From Acerihabitans sp015654925 (GTDB lineage: Bacteria; Pseudomonadota; Gammaproteobacteria; Enterobacterales; Enterobacteriaceae), in contig NZ_CP178732.1 of the NCBI RefSeq assembly GCF_047324175.1, forward strand, positions 1,984,001-2,048,000: 64,000 bases of DNA, given 5' to 3'. Made by a program: the position numbers and the translations under genes. Within the stretch, counting starts at the first letter, position 1, and the number at the start of each line of letters is the position of its first letter. Positions 43,436 to 53,222 of this stretch are shown here, one piece after another. The notes under the pieces are model-generated. The model was not told the DNA's origin. It was given only the letters and a program-made list of their open reading frames with translations, and made no database searches.

Positions 43436-44932
43436 ATGGAACAGTACATAACCAAGAATCCTGCATCAGGACCTAATAGCAACGCCAAAGTCAAACCATT
43501 CGTCAAAATCATCACCGCCATCGCCACATTGGGGGGGCTCCTGTTCGGTTATGACACCGGTGTGATATCGGGGGCGCTCTTGTTTATGGGGCCAGAATTG
43601 GGTCTCACGCCCGTCACCATCGGCGTGGTGACCAGTTCATTGCTGGTAGGCGCGGCAGCGGGCGCGCTTGTCGCGGGTAAATTAGCGGATAAAACCGGAC
43701 GCAGAAGGATAATATTGATCCTCGCCTTTATCTTTATCATTGGCACCATGGGCTCCGCGCTGGCGCCCAATGTCACCGTCATGGTCATCTCCCGGATGAT
43801 ATTAGGTTTGGCGGTTGGCGGGGCGGGGAGCACCATCCCGGTTTTTATCGCCGAGATCGCGCCGGCGAATAAACGCGGGCGTCTGGTTTCCATCAATGAA
43901 CTGATGATTGTGACCGGACAGTTGGTGGCGTATATCTCTAACTATGCTTTCCACGAGATTTGGGGCGGCGAAGAGACCTGGCGCTGGATGCTGGGGATCG
44001 CCACGCTGCCGGCGATTTTCCTCTGGCTGGGAATGCTGTTTATGCCGGATACGCCAAGATGGTACGCGCTGAATGGCCGTTTCGCCGACGCCCGGCGGGT
44101 GCTGGAAAAGACCCGGGCGCCGGAAGACGTCGACTGGGAGATGATGGAGATTGAGGAAACCATTTCCCAGTCGCCCCAGCATAAGGGCAGTATCCGCGAT
44201 CTCAAAACGCCGTGGATGCGCAAGGTATTCCTGATAGGCATCGGGCTGGCCTTCTTTCATGCGGCGACCGCGGTAAACAGTATTATGTATTATGCGCCCA
44301 CCATCCTGAAAAGCACGGGGCTGAGTACCGATGCGGCGCTATTCGCCACCATCGGCAACGGCGTGGTCGCGGTCACTATGGTAATGGTCGGCATCTGGCT
44401 GCTGGGCCACCTCGGGCGGCGAACCATGGCCGGGATTGGCCAGATTGGCAGTACCTGCTGTTTGTTTCTTATCGCCGCTATCTCCGGGTTTATGCCCGAA
44501 TATATCAATGGCGAGGTCGATCTCGTGCGCAGCTATCTGGTATTGGCCGGCATGCTGCTGTTCCTGTGCTTTTTACAGGGCTTCTGGGCACCGATCATCT
44601 GGCTGATGCTGGCGGAAATGTTCCCGATTAAAATACGCGGAATATGCATGGGCGCCGCCGTATTTACGTTGTGGGGTTCGAACGTTATCGTCGCTATGTC
44701 ATTCCCGATCTTGCTGAATTCGTTTGGTTTGCCGGGCGCTTTCGCTGCTTATGGCGTCGTCGGCATTATCGGTTCCATTTTTGTATTGAAATACGTGCCC
44801 GAAACCAAAGACAGAAGTCTGGAACAAATAGAACACTACCTCAAGGAAAAATACAGCGGGGAGGATGCATTAGTCGGACCCGGCGCGCGACGTACGGGTA
44901 CTGAAACACCCAAAGCCACTATCGATCATTGA
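43436..44932 (+). CDS. Sugar-porter-family MFS H+ symporter
   Basis: A 498-residue member of the sugar porter family (XylE/GalP/IolT). Signatures are 'GGLLFGYDTGVISGAL' in helix 1, 'GKLADKTGRRRIILI', 'PVFIAEIAPANKRGRLV' (PESPR-type loop region), 'MPDTPRWYALNGR' and 'YVPETKDRSLEQIE' at the C-terminus. GGAG eight bases upstream favours ATG 43436 over 43418. It is co-directional with the Gfo/Idh and isomerase genes and likely brings in their substrate, perhaps a polyol or inositol. Confidence 0.9.
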   Translation: MEQYITKNPASGPNSNAKVKPFVKIITAIATLGGLLFGYDTGVISGALLFMGPELGLTPVTIGVVTSSLLVGAAAGALVAGKLADKTGRRRIILILAFIFIIGTMGSALAPNVTVMVISRMILGLAVGGAGSTIPVFIAEIAPANKRGRLVSINELMIVTGQLVAYISNYAFHEIWGGEETWRWMLGIATLPAIFLWLGMLFMPDTPRWYALNGRFADARRVLEKTRAPEDVDWEMMEIEETISQSPQHKGSIRDLKTPWMRKVFLIGIGLAFFHAATAVNSIMYYAPTILKSTGLSTDAALFATIGNGVVAVTMVMVGIWLLGHLGRRTMAGIGQIGSTCCLFLIAAISGFMPEYINGEVDLVRSYLVLAGMLLFLCFLQGFWAPIIWLMLAEMFPIKIRGICMGAAVFTLWGSNVIVAMSFPILLNSFGLPGAFAAYGVVGIIGSIFVLKYVPETKDRSLEQIEHYLKEKYSGEDALVGPGARRTGTETPKATIDH

Positions 44933-45295
44933 TATGCGATGAGTGGTAATGTCAAGACCGGATCGGCGGAGTCAAGACCATACTAATGGAAGCTCCATAG
45001 CAGGCTCGCATAGCCTGCTGTGGAATGGCCTTTTAGCTGTATTTCAATCGCGGTAAAATGAGGTGCTCGCGGTGAAAGTAAAAGGCACTTGCGCCACCAA
45101 TAGCAGAGAATCTATGCGGGACACTGCGTTGCGCGGCTTGGGGATAACGCCGCTGCCCAGGCGCCACGCGCGGTGACAGCGTTCATGCACTGGCTTCGCT
45201 CGCAATTTTGTAAGCTGACGCCACGTTCGGGTTTTGATTCATGGAATAATAAGCGATATTGCTATCGCCGGTCCGTAAGCGGGGCCGTTGCAATG
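44933..45295. other. Intergenic region between convergent symporter and LacI genes
   Basis: A 363-base gap. It begins with a terminator (44995-45034). The remainder is GC-mixed with no recognisable gene on either strand. Confidence 0.45.
44995..45034 (+). terminator. Terminator-like hairpin after the sugar symporter
   Basis: CCATAGCAGGCT and AGCCTGCTGTGG form a 12-pair stem (one T-G) around a five-base loop, followed after seven bases by TTTT. It is 62 bases after the symporter stop. The short T-run makes it moderate. Confidence 0.5.
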
Positions 45296-46348
45296 CTACG
45301 ATACAGGTTTGTGAAGTCTTTGTGTTTTGATCCTGAGATGTGAGCGTCTTAGTTTCAATTCACCGGTATACAGTGAAGCATCCTTTGTCTTATGCGGCTG
45401 CATGATACGGCTAATGGCATCCGCCACCATTTTTTTCATCGGCTGCGCATAAGTCGTGAGTTGGTATGCCGAAGCGGAAGCGAGATCGATATCGTCAAAG
45501 CCGACTATCCCAATATTGTGTAAACCGCCGAAATCGCTTAACGCATCGATGGCGCCAACGGCAATGATATCGTTTTCGCAAAACAACGCATCGATGCGTT
45601 CACCAATAGGCGTTGTTTGTAAATACGAAAGTAATGCCTCATAGCCGCTGTGTCGTTGATAATGATGAGCATATATCGTCGTAATAACCTGGCTTCCTCG
45701 TGACGATAAAGCGTCTCTATATCCTTCGAAACGCAGTAATGGCGTTGAATCATTATTTGGTCCAATCATGTAGCCAAACTTGCGGTAGCCTTCGTCATAC
45801 AAGAGTTGGGCAATGTGCTGTCCCGCTTGGTAACCATCCGTGCTAACGACGGGGATGAGGGGATTATTATTATTGCGGTACAATTGCACCAGGGGTATAT
45901 GATGAATATCTTGCGCCAAGGCGATAAGCTCGTCGGACAGGACAGTTCCTAAAAACAAGAGGCCATCGATTTGCAATTGATCGGCTAGCGTCATGGCCGA
46001 CTCATAGCTGGATTCGGAAGTGATGTTCAGCAGCAGAGCCATATAGCCCTTGCTTTGTAGTTGCTGTGTAACTTCGTCCAATAATGCATTCAGATTCGGG
46101 TTACCCAATTGATCCACGACTATCCCGATGATATGCGAGCTTTTCTGCGATAGGCTGCGTGCCAGCAAGTTCGGGCGATAGCCGAGCTCTTTGGCCGATG
46201 CCAGCACAAGTTTACGCGTCGTAGCAGAAATGGAGGCTCCTTCGGTAAAGGCGCGGGATACCGTCCATTTCGAGACGCCGGCACGTCTTGCCACGTCGCT
46301 GGCCGTGGCTTTTTGTCGCGATCCTGGATTTTGGACTTTTTTCATCAT
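45296..46348 (-). CDS. LacI-family transcriptional regulator
   Basis: A 350-residue LacI/GalR protein with helix-turn-helix 'ATASDVARRAGVSKWTVSRA' at about residues 14-33, hinge 'YRPNLLARSLSQ', and a periplasmic-binding-like core with 'GIVGFDDIDLASA'. Start at ATG 46348 or the adjacent ATG 46345; the ribosome site is weak. It lies between the symporter operon and a TIM-barrel isomerase gene, and is the only LacI protein in the window. It is therefore the likely binder of the two TGCACCCGGGTGCA palindromes at 40.8-40.9 kb. Confidence 0.88.
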   Translation of the reverse strand: MMKKVQNPGSRQKATASDVARRAGVSKWTVSRAFTEGASISATTRKLVLASAKELGYRPNLLARSLSQKSSHIIGIVVDQLGNPNLNALLDEVTQQLQSKGYMALLLNITSESSYESAMTLADQLQIDGLLFLGTVLSDELIALAQDIHHIPLVQLYRNNNNPLIPVVSTDGYQAGQHIAQLLYDEGYRKFGYMIGPNNDSTPLLRFEGYRDALSSRGSQVITTIYAHHYQRHSGYEALLSYLQTTPIGERIDALFCENDIIAVGAIDALSDFGGLHNIGIVGFDDIDLASASAYQLTTYAQPMKKMVADAISRIMQPHKTKDASLYTGELKLRRSHLRIKTQRLHKPVS

Positions 46349-46811
46349 TCTGCATTTTACTTGCGCTTAGTGCCGTACTATGCCTCAATGTTATGTTGAC
46401 AACAAGATCCACGCGATTATTTAGTTTCTTTGTCGTATATATTTTTGTGATCATCAATTTAACCTTTCATATGTAAAATTATCACATTGTTTATTTTATT
46501 TGCGTATTTTAATGTGATTTCTTATTGGAGTGCTGATGAGTTCAAGATACCATAATATAATTAACTGGCTCTTCAGTTTTTATTTGAATGTACATTCCAT
46601 TGCAACAATAAAATCAATAAACGTAGCGATGCCGCTCGTTTATATAACGGAAATGCAATGAATGAATATACGAACAATGGCGGTAGCTAGCGCTCACCCG
46701 ATGCTTGTTGCAATGATAGCCGACAGATGTTTGATAGGCACATTTTAAAGGATAGAAAACACTAGCGCAAAAAGTATGGTTTCTATCCTTTTTGAATCAA
46801 AATTATAAACA
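46349..46811. other. Intergenic region upstream of the LacI gene
   Basis: A 463-base AT-rich gap between two leftward genes, holding the promoter of the LacI gene and the hairpin at 46747-46791. No copy of the LacI-type palindrome is present. No gene is supported. Confidence 0.45.
46747..46791. terminator. Long-stem inverted repeat after the isomerase gene
   Basis: AAAGGATAGAAA and TTTCTATCCTTT are perfect 12-base arms separated by 21 bases. It lies just beyond the stop of the leftward isomerase gene at 46812. The T-tract on the minus strand is only TTT, so termination is possible but not strong. Confidence 0.45.
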
Positions 46812-47639
46812 TCACCAGGACGTATACGCCGTCAGGCTGTTGTAATTATCAGTGCCAATCTGCCATAAGTCATCCTCCCAGTGCGTCGGGCTCAGTTGTT
46901 CCGGGCACCATACCCCATCATAGCCAGTGGCTCGTACCGCTTTGATCCACGCGGGGATATCAACTTCACCTTCGCCTGGCTGGTAATTACGTTGTACCCA
47001 CTCATCCCATTTTTCGCCCAGGCATACCGCGCGCCCATCGCAGAAATGGATACCATAAATAAGGTTGGCATCCATGCGCGCTACTTCATCCGGCGTGGTT
47101 CTGCCGCCTGCATGCAAATGCCAAAAATCGATGACGACACCGACATTGTCGCGACCGACACGTTTGATTATTTCCAGTGCTTGGCTGAGGCTATTAAAGT
47201 GAGTGAATGCGACGACTTCAATCTGGAATTTGATCCCATAAGATTTTCCAATGTCGGCGATTTCCGTAATATTTTTAACTAAAATCCCATTCCGGGTTTC
47301 TTCATCCAAATCGTTCAGTTCCTCAAGCGCCATGATTTGGACCACCGGACAGCGTAACATCTTTGCGGCATGGCAGAACTTATGCGCTTCCTGAAGCATT
47401 GTTTCACGTTCTGCTGGTTGATAGCGGCCAATGCGTTTGAGCGCATTAATACAGCTGATCTCAATACCATACGACGTTAACAATTTCGAGAATTTTTCAT
47501 ACGTACCGCCATTTTCCAGATAACGAAACAGGTGCTCAGGCAGGATTTCCAGCGCATCAAACCCGCATTCTTTTGCAATCCGTAGTTGCGTCACTGCATT
47601 GCTGTACCACACAGAAACGCCATGTAGTGCTTTTTTCAT
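46812..47639 (-). CDS. Sugar phosphate isomerase/epimerase-family TIM-barrel protein (IolI/IolE-like)
   Basis: A 275-residue xylose-isomerase-like TIM barrel: 'GVSVWYSNAVTQLRIAKECG' at the N-terminus, 'IEVVAFTHFNS' with the metal-ligand Glu, 'VGVVIDFWHLHAGG' with Asp and His, 'YGIHFCDGRA', and 'PGEGEVDIPAWIKAVRATGY' near the end. AAGGA precedes ATG 47639. It diverges from the RpiR regulator gene at 48393. Proteins of this size in inositol loci interconvert inososes (IolI), which fits the place, but the reaction is inferred. Confidence 0.8.
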   Translation of the reverse strand: MKKALHGVSVWYSNAVTQLRIAKECGFDALEILPEHLFRYLENGGTYEKFSKLLTSYGIEISCINALKRIGRYQPAERETMLQEAHKFCHAAKMLRCPVVQIMALEELNDLDEETRNGILVKNITEIADIGKSYGIKFQIEVVAFTHFNSLSQALEIIKRVGRDNVGVVIDFWHLHAGGRTTPDEVARMDANLIYGIHFCDGRAVCLGEKWDEWVQRNYQPGEGEVDIPAWIKAVRATGYDGVWCPEQLSPTHWEDDLWQIGTDNYNSLTAYTSW

Positions 47640-48392
47640 TTTTAATCCTTACAGAATAATATTTGTACCAAAGTAATTATAAAAATCCATATCTTCATAC
47701 GGCCATTTTTTTGGAAATAACCCTCTGATTGAAGTTATATGGTGCGGTTTCGTTTCCGTTTTCCGGTACTATAAGCTCCCTTGGAAATTTCATGAATTTT
47801 ATATTCGATAATATTTATCCATATTAATATAAATGAAATATAATTTCCGTTAAGACGATCACAAATTTACCAAACCACGTAATCCCGCTGAGTATGCAAC
47901 GTACGGATGGGGAAAAAATAACCGATCCTTGTATATCGCAAAAGGCGGTAAACTTGGCGGAAAGGGGGAAAATAATTGGCTAAGGCATCGTCGGCGTTAC
48001 TTCACATTTTGCCATGCTTTGCATTGAGTACCGGCGTTTTCGGAAGCCCGACAGATCAATCTACTGCCCAAGAAAGTTTCATAAGCTAAACTAGAATGTG
48101 GATTTTTGTCTCAAATGGCATAAATGTATGACTAAAATCATCATGTCGTTTCCGCAGGATTATCACTTTTTAATCATTAGTAAGGTACGGGAATAAACAC
48201 CTTGATTTAGCGTGCGATCACAGTTAATTAATTGAATTAAAGCTAAATTGAGTCTTTGGGTACTGCTTGCTTTAAAGAATATGCTTCTTTAAATTTAATC
48301 CTACCAGAATGGGCGGAATATCGATATCGCAGTCCCGCGGCACGTCTGATAGAATAGGTTGATTCGAAATTTTTATTCTGGTGAGAGAGATA
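47640..48392. other. Divergent AT-rich intergenic region of the inositol locus
   Basis: About 750 bases between the isomerase and RpiR genes. A long imperfect inverted repeat spans 47783-47848 (GGAAATT ... AATTTCC with AT-rich inner arms). A possible IolR-type motif lies at 48365-48380. I see no gene. Confidence 0.45.
48365..48380. promoter_or_regulatory. Candidate iol regulator motif, rpiR copy
   Basis: CGAAATTTTTATTCTG resembles the motifs at 51753, 55446 and 58606 (consensus GAAATTTTT(T)ATT). It lies 12 bases before the RpiR start, where bound protein would block its own expression. AT-rich sequence makes chance matches likely, so support is weak. Confidence 0.3.
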
Positions 48393-49232
48393 ATGACGGA
48401 TACACCAACTCAATATGCATCACTGCATGACGAAATTTACAGCCGCTATGACAATTTAAGCAAACGCCTAAAACAGGTGGGTCGTTATGTGCTTGATAAT
48501 CCCGATAGTGTTGCATTAGATACCATAGCCACCATTGCCGGGCATGCGAAAGTGCCTCCTTCGACTCTGATTCGTTTTGCCAGTGCGTTTGGTTTCAGTG
48601 GTTTCAATGAAATGAAACAAATCTTCCGGCAACACATTTTGGAAGGTACGCCAAATTATACTGAACGGGCAAAGCTTTATCGTCAATCATCCGAGGACGA
48701 TGAGCATAAAAGTCCCGAAAGGCCCATCGAAATCCTTAAAGTGTTTACGCAGGTTAACGCCCAGGCTCTGCAGACTCTAAACTCTCAGATTCGAGAGGAG
48801 TCCCTTGATCAGGCGATTGAATTACTTAAAGCGGCGCATAACATCTACATCATCGGACTTGGGCGATCCTTCAGCGTGGCCTGCTATTTGACTTACGCAT
48901 TACGCCATACCGATCGTAATGTATTTTTGATTGACGGACTTGGCGGCATGTTTACCGAGCAGTTGCGCATGGTCGGGCAAAGCGATGTCGTGGTGGCAAT
49001 CAGCTTTTCCCCTTACGCTAAAGAAACGCTGGAGCTGGTGGAGCTAGGCGCTAAAAATGGCGCACAGCAGATTGCCATTACCGACAGTCAGGTGAGTCCA
49101 TTGGCTGCTTTCAGCGATGTCAGTTTTGTGGTTCGAGAAGCGCAAGTTGATGGATTTCGTTCACAAGTAGCCTCCATGTGCCTGGTTCAAACGCTGGCGG
49201 TTTCCCTGGCGCTGAACAACTCAAGTCAATGA
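48393..49232 (+). CDS. iolR: RpiR/MurR-family regulator of inositol genes (IolR-like)
   Basis: A 279-residue RpiR-type regulator with an N-terminal HTH ('LSKRLKQVGRYVLDNPDSV', 'AGHAKVPPSTLIRFASAFG') and a C-terminal SIS domain from about residue 125 ('IYIIGLGRSFSVACYL', 'VVVAISFSPYAKETLELVE') that binds a sugar phosphate. I choose ATG 48393 over the GTG at 48381. Enterobacterial myo-inositol loci are controlled by an RpiR-type IolR whose effector is an IolC product; position next to iolB, iolA, iolC and iolD supports that role here. It converges with iolB. Confidence 0.8.
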   Translation: MTDTPTQYASLHDEIYSRYDNLSKRLKQVGRYVLDNPDSVALDTIATIAGHAKVPPSTLIRFASAFGFSGFNEMKQIFRQHILEGTPNYTERAKLYRQSSEDDEHKSPERPIEILKVFTQVNAQALQTLNSQIREESLDQAIELLKAAHNIYIIGLGRSFSVACYLTYALRHTDRNVFLIDGLGGMFTEQLRMVGQSDVVVAISFSPYAKETLELVELGAKNGAQQIAITDSQVSPLAAFSDVSFVVREAQVDGFRSQVASMCLVQTLAVSLALNNSSQ

Positions 49233-49253
49233 CCCGTAATTTCTGTGCCGGCG

Positions 49254-49284
49254 AAAAAATAAAGCAGCCTGACTACAGGCTGCT
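49254..49284 (-). terminator. Terminator of the iolA-iolB transcript
   Basis: AGCAGCCT and AGGCTGCT form an eight-pair stem with a six-base loop. On the minus strand it is followed by TTATTTTTT. It lies 38 bases after the iolB stop, between the convergent regulator and iolB. Confidence 0.75.
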
Positions 49285-49321
49285 CAGACTAAATAATATA
49301 AGTCTAAAATAAGGAACTCGG

Positions 49322-50146
49322 TTATTTCCCCCGGCGTGGATAATCCGTTGAGTTAATCCAAGCGTGGTCTTGCTCCCAGGTGAATTGCCATTTACGCACC
49401 GGGCCTGCCATGACATTCAAGTAATAGTTATCGTATCCCGCGATGGTTGCCACGGGGTGATAACCGCGGGGGACCATTACCACGTCGTGGTTATACGGTG
49501 CCACACATGAGTCCAAGCTCCGGTCATCGGTATAAACCCGCTGCATGCAGAACCCCTGCGCTGGATTGAAACGATGGTAATAGGTTTCTTCCAGATAGGT
49601 TTCCTTGCCTTCTACCGCGGTATCATGTTTATGGCTAGGATACGAGCTGGTGTCTCCTTCCTCAGTATAGACTTCGACCACCAGCAGGCTGTCCGCCGGC
49701 TTATCATCTGGAAGTATATTATGTACCAGCCGCTGGTTACGTCCCCTGCCGCGGTGTTCCACCCCAACATCCTCTGGTGAAATCAACCGCAGCGGCAGGT
49801 CGCCGGAACCCGGGGCACTGCACACAGCAAGCTCCAATTCGGTTTCGGCTGTAATCTGCGCCGCGCAGTGGTGGGGTAGATAGACCGACCAGGGCGGGGT
49901 GCGCTCGAAAGGGTTCATGCGCTTTCCGATTTTACTGAAACTGCCAGCGTCGGTATTCACTGTTGCCAGCCCGGCCACAAGTACCAGGCATCGCTCCAGG
50001 TCGTCAGCGGGAAGGTTAATTTTTTCCCCTGCCTTTAAATGCCAGACGTCAAATCCGACATAACTCCAACCGGCTTTATCTGGCGTAATATGCTGAATGT
50101 GGCCGTACTCTTGTACGGCTCGCCTACTAATGAGCGAGTCAGTCAT
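49322..50146 (-). CDS. iolB: 5-deoxy-glucuronate isomerase
   Basis: A 274-residue cupin-fold IolB converting 5-deoxy-D-glucuronate to 2-deoxy-5-keto-D-gluconate. Family marks are 'GFDVWHLKAGEKI', 'SSYPSHKHDT' and 'EETYYHRFNPAQGFCMQRVY' (metal-binding cupin residues), and 'VMVPRGYHPVATIAGYDNYY'. AGGAGG precedes ATG 50146. It follows iolA by 15 bases. Confidence 0.93.
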   Translation of the reverse strand: MTDSLISRRAVQEYGHIQHITPDKAGWSYVGFDVWHLKAGEKINLPADDLERCLVLVAGLATVNTDAGSFSKIGKRMNPFERTPPWSVYLPHHCAAQITAETELELAVCSAPGSGDLPLRLISPEDVGVEHRGRGRNQRLVHNILPDDKPADSLLVVEVYTEEGDTSSYPSHKHDTAVEGKETYLEETYYHRFNPAQGFCMQRVYTDDRSLDSCVAPYNHDVVMVPRGYHPVATIAGYDNYYLNVMAGPVRKWQFTWEQDHAWINSTDYPRRGK

Positions 50147-50161
50147 TTTTTCCTCCTGGGA

Positions 50162-51667
50162 TCATCCCAATGTCGGCATGCTAAACTCAGAAACAGTTTG
50201 CTGTCCGGTAGGCCAGCGGCTGGTAACCGTCTTCATCCGGGTATAAAAACGAACGCCGTCCGGGCCGTGTACATTCAGTGCGCCAAAGACGGAGCGTTTC
50301 CAACCACCGAATGAGTGAAACGCAACGGGGACGGGTACCGGGACGTTTATACCCACCATACCGGCTTCCACCGCTTGTACGAACTCACGGGCATAGTGTC
50401 CGTTTGAAGTGAATATGGCACTGCCATTGCCAAATTCATGTCCATTCACAATCTGCAGGGCGCTATCAAAATCTATTGCCCGCACAATGCCCAGCACCGG
50501 TCCAAAAATCTCTTCCCGGTAGATGGTCATCTCGGGGGTTACATTGTCAAATAGCGTCCCGCCAACGTAAAAACCGTTCGGGTGACCCGGTACTTGGTGG
50601 TTGCGTCCGTCAATCACCAGTTTGGCGCCTTCACTCACACCTTTGTCGATATAGCCCAGTACTTTTTTCTGATGTGCCTGGGATACGACCGGCCCCATCT
50701 CATTTTCTTGCTGACTTTTGTCGTCCCCCGGGCCTATGCGTAAAGCTGAGATTAGCGGCTTTAACTTGGCGATAAGATGTTCCGCCGTATTATCACCCAC
50801 GGCGACAACTAGCGGCAGGGCCATGCAGCGTTCACCCGCCGAGCCAAATGCGCCGCCCATAATGGCATTTACGGTAGCATCTAAGTCCGCATCTGGCATA
50901 ACGATGGCATGGTTTTTGGCCGCGCCGAAGGCCTGGACTCGTTTTCCATTGGCGCTGGCCGTTTTATAGACATGTTCGGCTACGCCGGAGGAACCAACAA
51001 AACTCACCGCCTTGATTCGCGGATCGGTTGTTAACAGGCTGGCCACTTCATTGCCGCAATGTACGACGTTAAATACGCCATCCGGTAAACCCGCGTCTTT
51101 CAGCAACTGAGCCAAGCGTACCGATGCCGATGGGACTGGGGCAGGGGGTTTTAATATAAACGTGTTGCCGCATGCCAGCGCGATGGGGAACATCCACATC
51201 GGCACCATGGCCGGGAAGTTGAACGGGGTTATCCCTGCCACTATGCCCAAGGGTTGCATGATTGAAAAGCAGTCAACCCCGGTGCCGACATTGGCGGAAT
51301 ATTCTCCCTTGATGAGATGTGGGATGCCGCACGCAAACTCCACGACCTCGATTCCCCTGGTTAACTCGCCCAGGGCATCGGAAACGACCTTCCCATGTTC
51401 ACTGGAAATCAGCTCAGCCAGCTCCTGGCGATGCTGTTCAAGCAGTTCCTTGAATTTAAATAGGATGCGGGCGCGGCGGAGGGGGGGAGTGGCTGCCCAG
51501 GCGGGAAATGCCGTGTGGGCAGAGGTAATCGCACTCAGCATTTCGTCTTGGGTACTCTGGGTAACCTGGCGGGTCACCTCACCGGTAGCTGGATTGGTGA
51601 CAGGTAATGAGTCGGTGCTACTACTCAGCGCGATGGTACCGTTAATGAAATTACCAACTATTTCCAT
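50162..51667 (-). CDS. iolA: Methylmalonate-semialdehyde / malonate-semialdehyde dehydrogenase (CoA-acylating)
   Basis: A 501-residue aldehyde dehydrogenase of the MmsA/IolA type converting malonate semialdehyde to acetyl-CoA and CO2. The catalytic Cys281 lies in 'GSAGERCMALP', after 'GVDCFSIMQPLGIVAGITPF', and 'FGSAGERCMA' is diagnostic of this family. AAGG lies eight bases before ATG 51667; the ATG at 51700 would add 11 residues and exceed the family length. It is first in an iolA-iolB operon ending at the terminator at 49254-49284. Confidence 0.92.
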   Translation of the reverse strand: MEIVGNFINGTIALSSSTDSLPVTNPATGEVTRQVTQSTQDEMLSAITSAHTAFPAWAATPPLRRARILFKFKELLEQHRQELAELISSEHGKVVSDALGELTRGIEVVEFACGIPHLIKGEYSANVGTGVDCFSIMQPLGIVAGITPFNFPAMVPMWMFPIALACGNTFILKPPAPVPSASVRLAQLLKDAGLPDGVFNVVHCGNEVASLLTTDPRIKAVSFVGSSGVAEHVYKTASANGKRVQAFGAAKNHAIVMPDADLDATVNAIMGGAFGSAGERCMALPLVVAVGDNTAEHLIAKLKPLISALRIGPGDDKSQQENEMGPVVSQAHQKKVLGYIDKGVSEGAKLVIDGRNHQVPGHPNGFYVGGTLFDNVTPEMTIYREEIFGPVLGIVRAIDFDSALQIVNGHEFGNGSAIFTSNGHYAREFVQAVEAGMVGINVPVPVPVAFHSFGGWKRSVFGALNVHGPDGVRFYTRMKTVTSRWPTGQQTVSEFSMPTLG

Positions 51668-51752
51668 ATAAATAACCTTATGTTTGATCTTACTAGACAC
51701 TGGACAGGCACCGGTGTGGATAGCCTTATGTTTACATTACATTCTATTATGC

Positions 51753-51766
51753 GAATTAAAAATTTC
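51753..51766. promoter_or_regulatory. Candidate iol regulator motif, iolA copy
   Basis: On the minus strand GAAATTTTTAATTC lies 86 bases upstream of iolA and resembles motifs before the regulator, iolD and the sugar symporter. Only the recurrence supports it. Confidence 0.3.
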
Positions 51767-51943
51767 AATGATAATTTTATGGAATTATAATTTTATGTGA
51801 TCGCAAGCAAATTTTTTCATGAAAGCCTACCATCCATGGCTTGTCCGGTGTGCTTAAATTTAATATAACTAATTGTATCTTATTGTTAATATCCCTTATC
51901 GGCTGGCGGGTGGCTAATCACGGCGTTTTGTGGAATAAGTATT

Positions 51944-53128
51944 TCATTTTTCTCCAGGGTTAATCATGAATTGGACGAACACCGCTCCTGCCAGCGCGCA
52001 TAGGGCAGCAGCAAGAAATACTGACGGGTAGCCTGCATTGGCAGCGAGCAGACCAGCCAGCGGCCCGGTCACTCCATAGGCAACATCTTGAAATGCCGCG
52101 TAGCCGCCAAGTGCTGTGCCGCGTATTGGTGGTGAAACCTGGCGGATCACTTCCACCCCCAGCGAGGGAAAGATGAGTGAACAACCGGCGCCGGTCAGTG
52201 CGGCCCCGGCCAGCGCTATGACTGCCGAAGGCGCGCTCCATAGCAGTAGTAAGCCCAAGCTCTCCAATATTAACGAAAGTGTCGCGACCTGTTTGCCGCC
52301 ATAGCGATCAGGCATGTCACCGAACAACAGACGCATGGCGACAAACGTCACTCCGAAGGCGGTAAGAGCCAGACCGGCATTCCCCCAATACTGCTGGTTG
52401 AAGTACAAAGAGACAAAGGTTCCGAGGGCGGCGAAACCCACACCTTGCAGTGCCAGTCCCAAACCAGGGCGCCAGATTTTCTGCAATACCGTTCGGATCG
52501 AGGGACGTTCCCCATGTTGAAGAGGCACGGCCGGTACAGCGAAGTTTACGCTTAGCGCCAGCAGCGGCAGTAATGCAGTACATACCCCCAGTTCGATGAA
52601 GCCATATCGCTTATAGATAAACAGCCCCAGCGGAGCAGCAACGGCGAGGGCGCCGTAGGTGGCCATGCCGTTCCATGACATGACGCGTCCACCCGAGGCC
52701 GTGCCAACGAGCCCCAGTCCCCAGGTGATATTCCCCGTCAGGATCAGGCTTTCGCCAATGCCGAGTAAAAGACGGCCGAATAACAGAAGAAGGAACGGCA
52801 GCCAGGTTCCTCCGTGAACCACGGCGGCCAATAGCCAGACCAGACCAGACAAAATACAGATGAATAATCCCTGAAGCATGGCACGTTTGGCGCCGTAACG
52901 ATCGGCACTGCGTCCGGCATAACCACGTGTGAGTAGAGTCGCCAGGAACTGGGTGCCCATCGCCACACCAACCAGCATATCGCTCATGCCCAGTTCTTCA
53001 TGAACATATAAGGGAAGTACTGCCAGAGGTAAGCCGATAGTCATGTAGGCAAAGAACATGGCTACACTGATACGAAACAGTTGTCCTGAATCTCGACGAT
53101 GTGCAGGAACCGTTTCCGCAGAATGCAT
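51944..53128 (-). CDS. MFS transporter, YfcJ/YhhS family
   Basis: A 394-residue MFS protein closely following E. coli YfcJ in pattern: 'FFAYMTIGLPLAVLPLYVH', 'GTQFLATLLTRGYAGRSADR', 'NITWGLGLVG', 'GRVMSWNGMATYGALAVAAP' and 'GTALGGYAAFQDVAYGVTGP'. GGAGAG five bases upstream favours ATG 53128; the frame extends to 53263 but that extension overlaps iolC and is atypical. The YfcJ/YhhS family has putative arabinose- or glyphosate-efflux roles. Its place between iolC and iolA, all leftward, suggests co-expression with inositol genes, though a role in inositol use is not established. Confidence 0.8.
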   Translation of the reverse strand: MHSAETVPAHRRDSGQLFRISVAMFFAYMTIGLPLAVLPLYVHEELGMSDMLVGVAMGTQFLATLLTRGYAGRSADRYGAKRAMLQGLFICILSGLVWLLAAVVHGGTWLPFLLLLFGRLLLGIGESLILTGNITWGLGLVGTASGGRVMSWNGMATYGALAVAAPLGLFIYKRYGFIELGVCTALLPLLALSVNFAVPAVPLQHGERPSIRTVLQKIWRPGLGLALQGVGFAALGTFVSLYFNQQYWGNAGLALTAFGVTFVAMRLLFGDMPDRYGGKQVATLSLILESLGLLLLWSAPSAVIALAGAALTGAGCSLIFPSLGVEVIRQVSPPIRGTALGGYAAFQDVAYGVTGPLAGLLAANAGYPSVFLAAALCALAGAVFVQFMINPGEK

Positions 53129-53222
53129 TGCATCTCTCCGATAGGGTAGGATGGATAATATTCTCCGTGACCGATCCCCATCTGCTCGGCAATGGGGCTC
53201 GGTTAGCCTGCATGCGTAAAGG